Source: Fusobacteriaceae bacterium (lineage in GTDB: Bacteria; Fusobacteriota; Fusobacteriia; Fusobacteriales; Fusobacteriaceae). From it: DNA of 64,000 bases. A program made the translations under genes and the position numbers. Each line of letters opens with the position of its first letter. Within the stretch, counting starts at the first letter, position 1. This document shows positions 17,710 through 27,851 of this stretch, piece after piece. A model generated the notes under the pieces. That model saw only the letters and a list, made by a program, of their open reading frames with translations. It did not search any database and was not told the origin of the DNA. The stretch is taken from the NCBI GenBank assembly GCA_031272775.1, contig JAISTB010000012.1:1-64000 (forward strand), read 5' to 3'.

Positions 17710-18582
17710 TTATAAGAAATTGCAAAGAAAGACTTCACAATTAATTAACTTGTACTTGAGTTCTGCGATCTTTCCCTCCGTGGTATCCTCCGGGACAAAG
17801 GCATAGTACGCGCTTCCGCTTCCTGACATGAAAAACCTGTAAGTCTCTGTTTTTTCCAATTCCCGCTTAAACGCGGCCAGCTTTTCGTTTGTGGTCAGTA
17901 AACCCTGTTCCAGTTGATTTTGAACGGCCCCGTCGACGAGATCCGGCCGGTTTTCGGCGAGACCCCGGAGGATTGCCGGGATATCCGCCGCTTTTTTTTC
18001 CTTAAGGGTTCCGCTCAAGCGATAGGCTTCGCTTGTCGAGACCCCGAAGGGCGGCTTGACGATGAGAATTTTGCGTCTGAGCCTGTTGACGACTGGGGTC
18101 AGGACCTCGCCGATCCCTCCGACCCTTGCCGTTTTGTTCAGCAGGAAAAAGGGGATGTCCGCGCCTGTCTTCAATCCGATTGCCGCCAGCTCATCCGGCG
18201 AAAAATGATCATTGTGGTATTTGTTCAGGACTTTCAAGAAAAAGGCGCCGTCGGCGCTTCCCCCGCCCAATCCCGCCTCATGGGGGATGATTTTTTCGAG
18301 GAAGACGGCCGTCTCTCTGCGTTCCAGTCCGCTCTCCGTATAGAAAGACTCGTAGACCTTGTATAAGATGTTTCTGTGATCCGTAGGAATGTCATCTTTG
18401 TTCGTATTGATTTTCAGTGTACCGGATTTGTCAGAAATGTTTATTTCCAGTTTATCTTGTATGCCAATCGGAGCCATAACCATGTCCAGTTGGTGGTAAC
18501 CTGTCGGAAGTCGTCCGATTACATTTAAGCCGATGTTGATCTTCGCGTTGGGCTGTACAAATTCTTTTAACAAAAAACACAC
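17710..18582 (-). CDS. ispE: 4-diphosphocytidyl-2-C-methyl-D-erythritol kinase
   Basis: GHMP kinase of the MEP pathway to isoprenoids. 290 residues; N-terminal PNAKINIGLNVIGRLPTGYH, ATP loop GLGGGSADGAFFLKVLN (about 92-108), C-terminal FFMSGSGSAYYAF. The best upstream start is a GTG at 18582 that lies very close to GGAG, so a TTG three codons in may be used instead. Pairs with spoVG downstream. Confidence 0.93.
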   Translation of the reverse strand: MCFLLKEFVQPNAKINIGLNVIGRLPTGYHQLDMVMAPIGIQDKLEINISDKSGTLKINTNKDDIPTDHRNILYKVYESFYTESGLERRETAVFLEKIIPHEAGLGGGSADGAFFLKVLNKYHNDHFSPDELAAIGLKTGADIPFFLLNKTARVGGIGEVLTPVVNRLRRKILIVKPPFGVSTSEAYRLSGTLKEKKAADIPAILRGLAENRPDLVDGAVQNQLEQGLLTTNEKLAAFKRELEKTETYRFFMSGSGSAYYAFVPEDTTEGKIAELKYKLINCEVFLCNFL

Positions 18583-18676
18583 ATCTCCGGTCTTCTTGTC
18601 GGCAAGATAATTTTCTATATTTTACCACTAAATGAAGAATTTTCCAAACGTTTTTTTGAATTTTCCCGAATTTTTT

Positions 18677-19666
18677 TTACCTTTTGTAACCGTCGGGATG
18701 TTTGCTGTGCCAGGTCCAAGCGGTCTCGATTATGCTCTCAAGCCGCTGAAATTGCGGTTTCCAGCCCAATTTCTCCAGGGCTTTTTCCGAACCGGCGACG
18801 AGTTTTGCCGGATCTCCGGGCCGTTTTGGAGAATGTTCCGCGGGGATCGGATGTGCGGTGACTTTCCGCGCAATTTGTATGACCTCTTTTACAGAAAAGC
18901 CCTCCCCGTTGCCAAGGTTGTAGATATCGCTTTCCGTGTTGCTTTGCAGTTGTTTCATGGCCAGGATGTGGGCGTCCGCAAGATCCATGACATGGATGTA
19001 ATCGCGGATACATGTGCCGTCCGGCGTCGGGTAGTCGTCTCCATAAATACTTATTTTGTCTCTTTTCCCAAGAGCAACTTGCAGAATGATGGGAATGAGA
19101 TGGGTTTCCGGACAATGATCCTCGCCGATTTCTCCCGAAGGATGCGCCCCTGCGACATTAAAATACCGCAATACTTTATATTTTATGCCATAGGCAAAGT
19201 CACACCATTTCAACATTTTTTCGACAGATAATTTACTTTCTCCGTAGGGATTTGTTGGACAGGTCCTGTCCGTTTCAAGGATCGGGATGTGATCCGGTTC
19301 TCCGTAGGTGGCGGCCGTTGAAGAAAACACGATTTTTTTGACGCCGTGGGCCCTCATATGCTTCAGGAGACAAAGGGTCCCGAAAAAGTTGTTCTCGAAA
19401 TATTTCAAGGGTTCCGTGACGCTCTCGCCGACGAGGGAAAAGGCCGCGAAGTCGATGACCCCTTCGATTTCACCGGCCGAAAAGAGCTTCTCCATGAAAG
19501 CCCCGTCCCGCAGGTCTCCCACAAAGAGCTTCGCCGCCCGATGGACCGCCTCGGCGTGGCCCGTGACCAGAGAGTCCGCCACGATCACTTCCGCCCCCGC
19601 ATCCACAAGGGCCCGAACGACGTGACTGCCTATGTAGCCCGCGCCGCCGCATACCAATATTGCCAT
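18677..19666 (-). CDS. galE: UDP-glucose 4-epimerase
   Basis: Interconverts UDP-galactose and UDP-glucose. 329 residues; NAD-binding [10 protein letters not shown] at the N-terminus, [10 protein letters not shown] with the catalytic serine/threonine, and YGESK with the catalytic tyrosine and lysine. Third gene of a galK-galT-galE operon (27 bp after galT). AGGAGGAAAA precedes the ATG. Confidence 0.95.
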   Translation of the reverse strand: MAILVCGGAGYIGSHVVRALVDAGAEVIVADSLVTGHAEAVHRAAKLFVGDLRDGAFMEKLFSAGEIEGVIDFAAFSLVGESVTEPLKYFENNFFGTLCLLKHMRAHGVKKIVFSSTAATYGEPDHIPILETDRTCPTNPYGESKLSVEKMLKWCDFAYGIKYKVLRYFNVAGAHPSGEIGEDHCPETHLIPIILQVALGKRDKISIYGDDYPTPDGTCIRDYIHVMDLADAHILAMKQLQSNTESDIYNLGNGEGFSVKEVIQIARKVTAHPIPAEHSPKRPGDPAKLVAGSEKALEKLGWKPQFQRLESIIETAWTWHSKHPDGYKR

Positions 19667-19693
19667 TTTTCCTCCTCTTTATGCCATGCTTGA

Positions 19694-21223
19694 TCAGATT
19701 TGATTCACATTCCGGATAAATTTTAAAAAACCTTCCCGCCCCGCCGGCGTCCGCTTGTATACTCCGGCAAATTCGAGAACCCGGAGAATGGTCCCGCCGA
19801 CCTCTTCCCGCAGGATTTCCCGGATATTACCGGGCGCGAGATCCCGTCGCCTTCCGACAATGTCCCTTGCCCAGTCCGCGTGTTTGGCGACGAGGGGATC
19901 CGCTTCGATTTTCGCGGGCCCGTCCTTTTCCGTGAGATAATTCCCCACGAGGGCGAGCTCGTCCTTCAGGCGTCCCGGCAGGACCGCCAGCCCCATGACC
20001 TCAATGAGCCCGATATTTTCTTTCTTGATGTTGTGGACTTCCGCGTGGGGGTGGAAAATCCCCAGCGGGAATTCCGCCGTGGTCCGGTTGTTCCGGAGGA
20101 CAAGGTCCAGCTCGTACTCTTTTCCCCTCCGCCGGGCAATGGGCGTAATCGTATTGTGGGGCGTATCGTCCGTACGGGCAAGAATGTCGCAGTCGGGATC
20201 GCTCCAGGCCCGCCAAGCGCCGAGGATCTTATCCGCCAGTTCCGCCAGCCTGCCGGGATTTTCTCCCCTGAGACGGATCACGGACATGGGCCATTTGACA
20301 ATCCCCCCGCCGATATCTTCGTAGCCTTGAAACGCCAGCGGGGTCTCCACGGGAGCCTTTGCCATGGGGAATTCATGGTTTCCGCCCTGATAGTGGTCGT
20401 GGGTCAGAATGGAGCCGCCCACAATGGGCAGATCGGCGTTGGAGCCCAGAAAATAGTGGGGAATCTCCCCCACAAAGCGCAGAATTCGCTCGAAGGCCCT
20501 GCGGTCGATGACCATGGGCCGATGTTCCCCGGAAAAGACAATGGCGTGCTCGTTATAATAAATGTACGGGGAATATTGCAGATACCATTTTTCCGCGGGA
20601 TCAGGGTCTATCGAAAGGGGAATCGCCCGGTGATTCTGCCGCGCCGGATGGTTGATCCTGCCGCCGTAGCCCACATTTTCGTAGCAGAGCAGGCATTTGG
20701 GGTAGGATTTGGCCGCGGCGGTCTTTTCCCGGGCGATATCCCGGGGATCCTTTTCGGGTTTCGAAAGGTTGATCGTGATCTCAAGGTCGCCGTATTCCGT
20801 CGGCGCCAGCCAGTAAAGATTTTTTTCGATCCGCTCGACCCGGATGTAGTTCGTCGCGCGGGAAAAGGCGTAAAACCATTCGGTCGCGGCGGCTATTCCC
20901 GATTTTGCCCGGATGTCCTGAAACGCGGACGTCACCGTCGAGGGAAAAGGCGTCAGAATCCCCATAATTTCCGTATCGAATATGTCCCGGATCGTGGGGG
21001 TATCCTCGATCAGCCCTTTTTCCGCCGCGTAATCGCAAAGTCTGTCAAGCGTCTCCTGAGCCCGGTCGGGGGTGTCGACCGCTTCCTCTTGCGGATCTAT
21101 CCATTCCTCGAGCCGAAACAGCGAAAGCAGGCGATTTCTGACGTAAATTGCATCGGGCGCGGCGATCAGGCCGTTTTTTTCCGCGTAACGGCACAGGCGG
21201 TCCAGTTCTTCATAGATCTTCAT
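19694..21223 (-). CDS. galT: Galactose-1-phosphate uridylyltransferase, class II
   Basis: About 509 residues, the long class II form found in Firmicutes and fusobacteria rather than the shorter E. coli type. The active-site region is GGSILTHDHYQGGNHEFPM. Starts at ATG 21223 after GGTGATTACC; a GTG three codons earlier is possible. Its start overlaps the end of galK, implying coupled translation. Completes the Leloir pathway with galK and galE. Confidence 0.94.
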   Translation of the reverse strand: MKIYEELDRLCRYAEKNGLIAAPDAIYVRNRLLSLFRLEEWIDPQEEAVDTPDRAQETLDRLCDYAAEKGLIEDTPTIRDIFDTEIMGILTPFPSTVTSAFQDIRAKSGIAAATEWFYAFSRATNYIRVERIEKNLYWLAPTEYGDLEITINLSKPEKDPRDIAREKTAAAKSYPKCLLCYENVGYGGRINHPARQNHRAIPLSIDPDPAEKWYLQYSPYIYYNEHAIVFSGEHRPMVIDRRAFERILRFVGEIPHYFLGSNADLPIVGGSILTHDHYQGGNHEFPMAKAPVETPLAFQGYEDIGGGIVKWPMSVIRLRGENPGRLAELADKILGAWRAWSDPDCDILARTDDTPHNTITPIARRRGKEYELDLVLRNNRTTAEFPLGIFHPHAEVHNIKKENIGLIEVMGLAVLPGRLKDELALVGNYLTEKDGPAKIEADPLVAKHADWARDIVGRRRDLAPGNIREILREEVGGTILRVLEFAGVYKRTPAGREGFLKFIRNVNQI

Positions 21224-22397
21224 GGTAATCACCGATTTTTTTCGCCCCGTCGCCGATGGAAGCGACGTAAAATTCCGGTCTCAGCGGGGTCTTTTCCCGG
21301 TAGGTCTCCCCCACGGTCCGGATAAATTCCTGCGCCGCCGCGTGTTTCACAAGGTTTACGGTACAGCCGCCGAAGCCGCCGCCGGTCATCCGCGCGCCGA
21401 TTGTCCCCGGACAGTTCCAGGCCGCTTCCGTCATGACGTCGAGTTCGGGACAGGAGACTTCGTAATCGTCCCTGAGCGACACATGGGATTCGTTCATCAA
21501 TTTTCCGAAACCCCCCAGATCCCCCTTTTGCAAAAGATCCACGGCGGTCACGGTCCGGAGGTTTTCATAGACCGCGTGGCGGGCCCGTTTCAACTTTTCC
21601 GGATCTTTGATGTACCCTTTGACGTCTTCGAATTGTTCTGCCGAAAGTTCCCCGAGATACGAGATTTTGACGCCTTTCTTGTTGAGCAGTTTCACGGCCT
21701 CCTCGCAGGACTTTCTGCGCTCGTTGTATTTGGAATCAACGAGCCCGCGCTTTTTATTGGTGTTGCCGATAATGATGTCCACGTCTTTCAAGTCAAGAGG
21801 CGCGTAAGTATAATCAAGGGTGTTGCAGTCCAGGAGAATGGCGCTTTTGGCCTTCCCCATGCCGATGGCGAACTGGTCGAGGATGCCGCACTGCATGCCC
21901 ACATAGGTATTTTCCGCCATTTGAGCCATTTTGACCATTTCAATCATCGGGAGTTCAAATCCGCCCAGATCGTTTAAAATAACGGCCGTCAAAAGCTCCA
22001 CCGAGGCCGAGGACGAAAGCCCCGCGCCGTTTGGAATCGTGCCGTACATCAGCATGTCAAAGCCCTTGTCCAGCCGGTACCCGCGATCGGAGAAAATTTT
22101 GGCCACGCCCTTTTCGTAGGCCGACCATCCTTCCCCTTCCTGCTTTTCAAGCTGATCGACCCGGAATTCTTTCAGCGGAGAATTTTTGATGTTCAGTGAA
22201 AACAGCCTGCATTTTTTGTCCCGGCGTCTCCTGACGACGCCGTAAGTGCCGAAATCCAGCGAACAAGGGAAGGCGTGCCCTCCGTTGTAGTCCGTATGTT
22301 CCCCGATCAGGTTGACCCGCCCCGGGGCAAAGTATACGCCGAATTGCCCTTCATGGCCGAAAAAATTCTGAAATTCGGATAATAATTTTTGGATCAT
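21210..22397 (-). CDS. galK: Galactokinase
   Basis: Phosphorylates galactose at C1. 395 residues from ATG 22397 (AAGGGGTG upstream); an earlier in-frame ATG at 22415 has a poor site. GHMP motifs: PGRVNLIGEHTDYNGG, GAGLSSSASVEL, and GGGFGGCTVNLV. First gene of the gal operon. Confidence 0.95.
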   Translation of the reverse strand: MIQKLLSEFQNFFGHEGQFGVYFAPGRVNLIGEHTDYNGGHAFPCSLDFGTYGVVRRRRDKKCRLFSLNIKNSPLKEFRVDQLEKQEGEGWSAYEKGVAKIFSDRGYRLDKGFDMLMYGTIPNGAGLSSSASVELLTAVILNDLGGFELPMIEMVKMAQMAENTYVGMQCGILDQFAIGMGKAKSAILLDCNTLDYTYAPLDLKDVDIIIGNTNKKRGLVDSKYNERRKSCEEAVKLLNKKGVKISYLGELSAEQFEDVKGYIKDPEKLKRARHAVYENLRTVTAVDLLQKGDLGGFGKLMNESHVSLRDDYEVSCPELDVMTEAAWNCPGTIGARMTGGGFGGCTVNLVKHAAAQEFIRTVGETYREKTPLRPEFYVASIGDGAKKIGDYHEDL

Positions 22398-22439
22398 AGA
22401 CACACCCCTTTTCATTTTTGATCACAAAGGATTACAGAC

Positions 22440-22468
22440 ATTATAATACAATTCGCCGCTCAGAACAA
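22440..22468 (-). promoter_or_regulatory. Probable gal operon promoter
   Basis: Minus strand: TATAAT at 22440-22445 with a weak -35 (TTGTTC, 22463-22468) at 17-bp spacing. No clear operator nearby. Confidence 0.5.
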
Positions 22469-22502
22469 CAGAAATTTTATATATATTATTGAAGTCAAAA
22501 TA

Positions 22503-22511
22503 TGATATAAT
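22503..22511 (+). promoter_or_regulatory. Extended -10 element before the MORN lipoprotein gene
   Basis: TGATATAAT fits the extended -10 consensus (TGN-TATAAT), 30 bp upstream of the start codon; no good -35. Confidence 0.45.
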
Positions 22512-22540
22512 ATATTCAGAAAAATCAAACCAGGGGGGCA

Positions 22541-24802
22541 ATGATGAAAGAGAAGAGAATTCGACGCTGCATACTGTTGGTCCTGACCCTTTGCGCTCTG
22601 CTTGCCGCCGGTTGCTTCCGGAAAGTGTTTCATCTGGAGGAACGGGAAACGGACGGAGCCCTCTTGATGTATCATGTGGAAAAAAACGTCCCCTATACGG
22701 GCGTCATGAGGCGAACGGCAAAAACGCCCGGAGGGAAGCGTTATACGGCCCTGAAGGCCGAGTACAAAGACGGACGCCTGCACGGTAGTTACATCCGCTA
22801 CTACGACAACGGCAAAAAGGAACTGGAAATGGAATATCTCTCCGGGAAGCGCGGAGGGCCCTGGAAAGTCTATGACTACGGCGGGACGCTCCGGGGGACG
22901 GGCGTTTTCAAAAATGACCTCCCCGAGGGGGAATTTACGCTCTATTACCGGAAAAAAGAACCGCTTTTGCGCGGAAAATTTCAGGAAGGAAAGCGACACA
23001 ATCTCTGGGAATGGTTCTACCCGGGCAATGTGGCGAGCCACCGGGAGCTCTTCAACAACGGGGTCCCGATTTCCGAAAGCGCGTCTTTCTATGAAAACGG
23101 AAAAGACAAGGAAAAAGGCGCTTACGCCGCGGGCCTCCGGGATGGCCTGTGGACGCGATATTACGACAACGGCAATGTTCTCGCCGAAGGGACGTACAAG
23201 GCGGGGCTGAAGAACGACGAGTGGACGTACCATTTTCCCGACGGCGAGCCCAAAGCCTCGGAGCATTACCGCGAGGGGAAGCTGGACGGCGCGGTCCGGG
23301 GCTATTGTGAAAACGGCAATACCATGGTTGAGGGCACATATACCGAAGACCTGAAAATCGGCCCCTGGAGCTATTATCATGAAAACGGAACCCTGAAGAC
23401 CGCCGAAAATTATAACGACAAGGGTCGGCTCGACGGTCCGGTCAAAATGTTCCGGGAAGCGGACAGACTTCCTTCCTTTGAGGGAAATTACGCCGACGGA
23501 AAAGCCGAAGGGACCTTCAAATGGTACGGCGACAACGAAGTCCTCGTCCGGGAGGCCAATTACAAAGGGGGTATCCTCGACGGCCCGCAAAAACAATATT
23601 ATCCCGACGGCATCGCCGCCGAGGAGGGCGCTTATGTCCTCGGGCGCAAAGAAGGCAAATGGACGAAGTGGTACGGCGACGGAAAGAAGGAAGCCGAAGA
23701 GAACTTCAAAGACGGGAAACCAGACGGCTTGCAGCAGTATTTTGGGGAAAACGGCGTTCGGATCCGGGAGGCGAACTTTGCGGCGGGCCTTCCCGAAGGG
23801 ACCCAACGTCTGTATTATGAAAACGGAAATCCGAAGGAAGAAAAGCAATACAAAGCCGGAAAGCTGACGGGGCCGTCATTTTCCTGGTATGAGAACGGAA
23901 AAACAAAAGAAGAGGGCGCCTGGCTTGAGGACAAAAAGACCGGCGTTTTCAAATATTATTCTCCCGACGGCAGTCTCATGAGGGAAGAGCCCATGGGGAA
24001 AAGCGGCGAGCCCGACGGCCTTGTCCGGGAATATTACGCGGACGGCGGGGAAAAAAGCGCCGTTCCTTACGTCAACGGCAGGAAAATAGGTCCCTTTACG
24101 GAGCGCTATGAAGACGGGACCCTCCGGCGGGAAGGGGCTTATGACGGAGAATCACGGCCCGACGGGACCTGGAAGGAATACGATGAAACCGGCGCCTTGA
24201 AACTGGAGATCAACTATGTCGGCGGCGCCAAAGAGGGGATCTGGACAGGCCGGTATCCCCAAGAAGGCGTTACCGTCACCGGCGAATTCAAGGCCGACAA
24301 GCTCCTCTCGGGCTGGAAATTTACTGACAAAGACGGAAAAGAAATCAAAGTCACCCAAAATGACCGGAAGATCATCCCCCTGGAGGGCTATCAACCGGAC
24401 CGGGGAGCGGATCCCGTCCCGCCGGAAGAAGAGAAAACAAGCGCCCAACCGGAACTCGCTATCCCCGACGGGCCCTTTGCGGAACATTATCCCGGCGGCG
24501 TCATCATGGAAATCGGGCAGTACAAGGGCGGAAAGAAAGACGGCGCCTGGAAATACTACACCCACACGGGAGATTTGCAAATCCTCGCCTGGTACAAGGA
24601 CGGAAAGCGGAACGGAACCTGGGTCTTTTTCTCGGAGGACGGTCTCTGGGAAAAGGAACTGACCTACCGGGACGACGTACAGGTCCTTGAACGAAAGTCG
24701 CTCTTTCCCTGGTCGGCGTCCGAATTTCCCCTGAGTCCGGCGGGAACGGCGGAAGCGTCCGCGGAAATTCCGGATACGGAAGAAACGGAGGAAAACCTGT
24801 AA
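22541..24802 (+). CDS. Large MORN/YwqK-repeat lipoprotein
   Basis: 753 residues. Signal peptide with lipobox LAAGC (Cys25). From about residue 50 to 730 it is built of roughly 23-residue repeats of the form Y-x-(D/N)-G-x-x-x-G-x-W/F-x-x-Y, for example YYDNGKKELEMEYLSGKRGG and WYGDGKKEAEENFKDGKPDG. These are YwqK/MORN-type antiparallel beta units. Such proteins are abundant in fusobacteria and often annotated as YwqK antitoxins, without good evidence. Likely a surface or periplasmic lipoprotein. A spacer rich in Pro/Glu (about 640-655) splits the repeats. Overlaps the next gene by 1 bp. Confidence 0.85.
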   Translation: MMKEKRIRRCILLVLTLCALLAAGCFRKVFHLEERETDGALLMYHVEKNVPYTGVMRRTAKTPGGKRYTALKAEYKDGRLHGSYIRYYDNGKKELEMEYLSGKRGGPWKVYDYGGTLRGTGVFKNDLPEGEFTLYYRKKEPLLRGKFQEGKRHNLWEWFYPGNVASHRELFNNGVPISESASFYENGKDKEKGAYAAGLRDGLWTRYYDNGNVLAEGTYKAGLKNDEWTYHFPDGEPKASEHYREGKLDGAVRGYCENGNTMVEGTYTEDLKIGPWSYYHENGTLKTAENYNDKGRLDGPVKMFREADRLPSFEGNYADGKAEGTFKWYGDNEVLVREANYKGGILDGPQKQYYPDGIAAEEGAYVLGRKEGKWTKWYGDGKKEAEENFKDGKPDGLQQYFGENGVRIREANFAAGLPEGTQRLYYENGNPKEEKQYKAGKLTGPSFSWYENGKTKEEGAWLEDKKTGVFKYYSPDGSLMREEPMGKSGEPDGLVREYYADGGEKSAVPYVNGRKIGPFTERYEDGTLRREGAYDGESRPDGTWKEYDETGALKLEINYVGGAKEGIWTGRYPQEGVTVTGEFKADKLLSGWKFTDKDGKEIKVTQNDRKIIPLEGYQPDRGADPVPPEEEKTSAQPELAIPDGPFAEHYPGGVIMEIGQYKGGKKDGAWKYYTHTGDLQILAWYKDGKRNGTWVFFSEDGLWEKELTYRDDVQVLERKSLFPWSASEFPLSPAGTAEASAEIPDTEETEENL

Positions 24803-25149
24803 TGAAAAACGGAAAAACCCTGTTTTGGCTGGCCATAGTCCTGCTCTTGTTTACAAGCCCCTTTTTCAGGCGCTTTATCCTCGGCTCTTTTATGTTTATG
24901 CTGATTTTTCTGGCCTTTATCGTAATGCTGATCCTTTTCGGCGTCAAAAATAAGAATTGGACCATCTTTCGCTATCCGAATAATACAAAAACAGAACGAA
25001 ATACCCAAAATCAGAACACAGAGAGGAGCCGTCCCTTCGATCCCCATGAAGATATCCCCGACATCGAGATCGTGGACAGTCCCGGGGAAAAAGAGACCCC
25101 GCGGCGGAAAGCCGCCGAACCTGAAGATATCGAGGAGTTGCCGCGATGA
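24802..25149 (+). CDS. Small membrane protein of unknown function
   Basis: 115 residues. One long or two adjacent hydrophobic segments (about 7-20 and 27-48) are followed by a polar, acidic tail. No recognised family. The start overlaps the MORN gene stop (TAATG) and its stop overlaps the next start (ATGA), so it is translated within the same operon. Confidence 0.65.
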   Translation: MKNGKTLFWLAIVLLLFTSPFFRRFILGSFMFMLIFLAFIVMLILFGVKNKNWTIFRYPNNTKTERNTQNQNTERSRPFDPHEDIPDIEIVDSPGEKETPRRKAAEPEDIEELPR

Positions 25150-26024
25150 TCCGCAAACTGATCGTAGCGCCGGAATTTGACCGCTTCAAGATCGACCGCT
25201 ATTTGAAGCGGGTCATGGGCTATTCGGGACGGGGATTGCGGCGCCTGGACATCTATGTCAACGGGAAAAAGCTCAAAAACCTCGAAAAAGAGGTCCGCAA
25301 GCTGAACCGGGTCATCGTCGTCGAACGGGAAAAGGAGACCGGCATTGCGCCTATCGACATTCCTCTGCGGGTCGTCTACGAAGACAAAAATATGCTGCTC
25401 ATCGATAAAGATCCCGGCATTGTCGTCCACCCGACGGAAAAAAAGGTCGACGTGACGCTGGCCAACGGGCTCGTCAGCTATTTTCTCAAAACAAGCGGAA
25501 AGATCCTTGTACCGCGCTTTTTCAATCGTCTCGACATGAATACCTCGGGGCTGATTATCGCGGTCAAAAACGCCTATACACAAAATTTCCTGCAAAAACG
25601 GGGCGAGGTCAAAAAGACTTATCAGGCCCTCGTCAAAGGGATTCTCTCCGAAGACGCGTTTCTCGTGGACATCCCCATCGGAAGGCGCGGCGAGGAATTG
25701 AGACGGACGCGGCTTTCCCCCGAAGAAGGCGGGCAGGAGGCGCGCACTCAGGTTACGGTCCTCAAGCGCCTTGAAACCGAGGATCTGACGTTGATCCGGG
25801 CGGAACTGCTCACGGGGCGGACCCATCAGATCCGGGCCCATCTGTCGCTTCTCGGCCACCCGCTTCTCGGCGATACGCTCTACGGCGGCGAAGACCCCCG
25901 GGTCAGCCGGCAGATGCTCCATTCCTGCAAATGCGAATGGACGGACCCCGAAAGCGGGGAAAGAAAAAAAACGGAAGTCGGGTTGCCGGCCGACATGCGC
26001 CGGTGGATCCCAGAGGAGGGTTGA
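25146..26024 (+). CDS. RluA-family pseudouridine synthase
   Basis: 292 residues. N-terminal S4-like region (about 15-60), then the catalytic domain with FNRLD130MNTSGL, where Asp130 is the nucleophile, KTYQALV, and [25 protein letters not shown]. Converts specific uridines of rRNA or tRNA to pseudouridine; the target cannot be told from sequence (RluC/RluD-like). Overlaps both neighbours by a few bases. Confidence 0.93.
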   Translation: MIRKLIVAPEFDRFKIDRYLKRVMGYSGRGLRRLDIYVNGKKLKNLEKEVRKLNRVIVVEREKETGIAPIDIPLRVVYEDKNMLLIDKDPGIVVHPTEKKVDVTLANGLVSYFLKTSGKILVPRFFNRLDMNTSGLIIAVKNAYTQNFLQKRGEVKKTYQALVKGILSEDAFLVDIPIGRRGEELRRTRLSPEEGGQEARTQVTVLKRLETEDLTLIRAELLTGRTHQIRAHLSLLGHPLLGDTLYGGEDPRVSRQMLHSCKCEWTDPESGERKKTEVGLPADMRRWIPEEG

Positions 26025-26959
26025 TGTATTATTGCTTTCGGGACAAGGACGTCCTTGAGATCAAAGCGGAGGAAATCGACGGAAAGGAGCTGGTGGCAGG
26101 CTGTATCGGGACCGGCGAATTGAAGGAGCGCTACCAAGCCTTCGGTTTTGCCGAGGCGACCTTTCTGCATTGCATGGCCGAGGCCGAAAACTTCGGGATC
26201 GGGCTCGAGCAGTACGACGGTTATACCTTCGGTTTTATCAGCATTCTCAATTTTTATGATATCGACGCGACCGAAAAGCGCATGGCCTTCTTCATCAAGG
26301 AAAATTTCTTCCTGCTCGTCAAATGCTTCGATACCACCGACGAGCTTGAAAGGATGTTTGAGGCGTCGGTCCAGCGCTTCAAACGGCTCCCGACGCTGGA
26401 AAAAATCATTTACGGCGTACTGGACAGCCTGATCGTCAACGGAACCCGTATCCTGGACGCCCAGGAATCGAAGATCATCCAGCTCGAGGATGATTTGATC
26501 CTCAAAAAAGAATACAAAAACCTCAACGAATATATCTTCATCATCAAAAAAGAGCTCGTTGTCCAGAACCATTTTTATGAGCAGTTGATTTATATCGGGG
26601 AAGAACTCGAGGACAATGAGAACAATATTTTCCAACTGGAACATCTGCGCTTTTTCAAAATCTTTTCCAACAAGGCCCTGAGGCTCTCCAAGTACAACGA
26701 AGTGCTCTCGGAAAATCTTGTCCATTTGCGGGAAGCTTATGAAGCCTATCTCGAGTATTCGCTGAACAATACGATGAAATTTTTCGGCGTCGTGACGATT
26801 ATTTGCCTCCCCCTCTCGTTGATCGCCACCTGGTACGGCATGAATTTCACCAACATGCCCGAACTGAGCTGGCGGTACAGCTACTATGTGATCACGGGAA
26901 TCAGCGTCCTGCTGATGATTTTTCTGATTTGGCTTCTGAAAAAGAAAAAAATGTTTTAA
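26024..26959 (+). CDS. CorA-family divalent cation transporter
   Basis: 311 residues from ATG 26024, which overlaps the RluA stop. Cytoplasmic N-terminal domain, long helix, and two C-terminal membrane segments (about 252-272 and 285-306) separated by the signature YGMNF. Transports Mg2+ or another divalent metal as a pentamer. AGGAGGG is upstream. Confidence 0.9.
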   Translation: MYYCFRDKDVLEIKAEEIDGKELVAGCIGTGELKERYQAFGFAEATFLHCMAEAENFGIGLEQYDGYTFGFISILNFYDIDATEKRMAFFIKENFFLLVKCFDTTDELERMFEASVQRFKRLPTLEKIIYGVLDSLIVNGTRILDAQESKIIQLEDDLILKKEYKNLNEYIFIIKKELVVQNHFYEQLIYIGEELEDNENNIFQLEHLRFFKIFSNKALRLSKYNEVLSENLVHLREAYEAYLEYSLNNTMKFFGVVTIICLPLSLIATWYGMNFTNMPELSWRYSYYVITGISVLLMIFLIWLLKKKKMF

Positions 26960-26982
26960 AAGACCCGCTTCTGTGCTATAAT
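26954..26982 (+). promoter_or_regulatory. Possible promoter of the SDR/CoA-transferase genes
   Basis: TATAAT at 26977-26982 with a poor -35 (TTTTAA) at 17 bp, overlapping the end of corA. Confidence 0.4.
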
Positions 26983-27029
26983 TTCTATTGCGGGAACACG
27001 ATAAAATGAATTTCAAGGGAGATGATACC

Positions 27030-27818
27030 ATGGATTCCAACAGTTTGGTCAAAGGCAAAATCGGGCTCATCACGGGAGCGACGTCGGGCATCGGCAAGGC
27101 CTGCGCCGCGGAGCTGGCAAAATTGGGCGTAAACCTCATCATCACAGGCCGCAGGGAACAGATCCTCAAGGATCTCTCGGCGGAAATCACAAAAACCTAC
27201 GGGGTAAAAGTGCTGCCGGTCGCGCTGGACGTGCGAGATTCCAAGGCCGTGGCTGAAAAACTGGGCGGTCTCCCGGCGGAATGGAAGGACGTCGACATCC
27301 TCGTCAACAACGCGGGGCTGGCCTTAGGGACCGACAAGGTCTACCTCAACAGCGTCGAAGAAATCGATGCGATGGTCGATACCAACGTCAAGGGGCTGCT
27401 CTATGTGACAAAGGCCGTCGTGCCTCAGATGGCGGCGCGGAAGGCCAAAGGGGTCGTCGTCAACCTCGGGTCCGTGGCGGGCAACATCGCCTACGGCGGC
27501 GGCGCCATTTACTGCGGGACCAAGGCCGCTGTGCGCTTTATCAGCGACGGACTGCGGGTCGATCTCATGGATACGCCGATCCGGGTCACAAACATCGAGC
27601 CCGGCCTCGTGGAGACGGAGTTCAGCATTGTGCGCTTCAAGGGCGACAAGGAAAAAGCGAAGAAAGTCTACACGGGCATCGAGGCCCTGACGCCCGAAGA
27701 TATCGCGACAGCCATCGCCTGGGTCGTCAATTTGCCTGAAAATATCCAGATCCCGGAAATCATCGTAACCCCCGCTCATCAGGCGGACAGCCTCAACAAG
27801 CATTATGAAACGGTATAA
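27030..27818 (+). CDS. Short-chain dehydrogenase/reductase (YdfG-like)
   Basis: 262 residues from ATG 27030 (AAGGGAGATG upstream). Rossmann motif GATSGIG, NNAG, catalytic Ser in NLGSVAGN and Y-C-G-T-K. The loop GTNKVYL-like region (here GTDKVYLNSVEEID) resembles the NADP-dependent 3-hydroxy acid dehydrogenase YdfG. Oxidises or reduces a small hydroxy acid or amino acid such as serine or 3-hydroxypropionate. Followed by a CoA-transferase after 33 bp. Confidence 0.88.
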   Translation: MDSNSLVKGKIGLITGATSGIGKACAAELAKLGVNLIITGRREQILKDLSAEITKTYGVKVLPVALDVRDSKAVAEKLGGLPAEWKDVDILVNNAGLALGTDKVYLNSVEEIDAMVDTNVKGLLYVTKAVVPQMAARKAKGVVVNLGSVAGNIAYGGGAIYCGTKAAVRFISDGLRVDLMDTPIRVTNIEPGLVETEFSIVRFKGDKEKAKKVYTGIEALTPEDIATAIAWVVNLPENIQIPEIIVTPAHQADSLNKHYETV

Positions 27819-27851
27819 GGTATTCTTTAACGAATTGGAGGAAAAAGCAAT

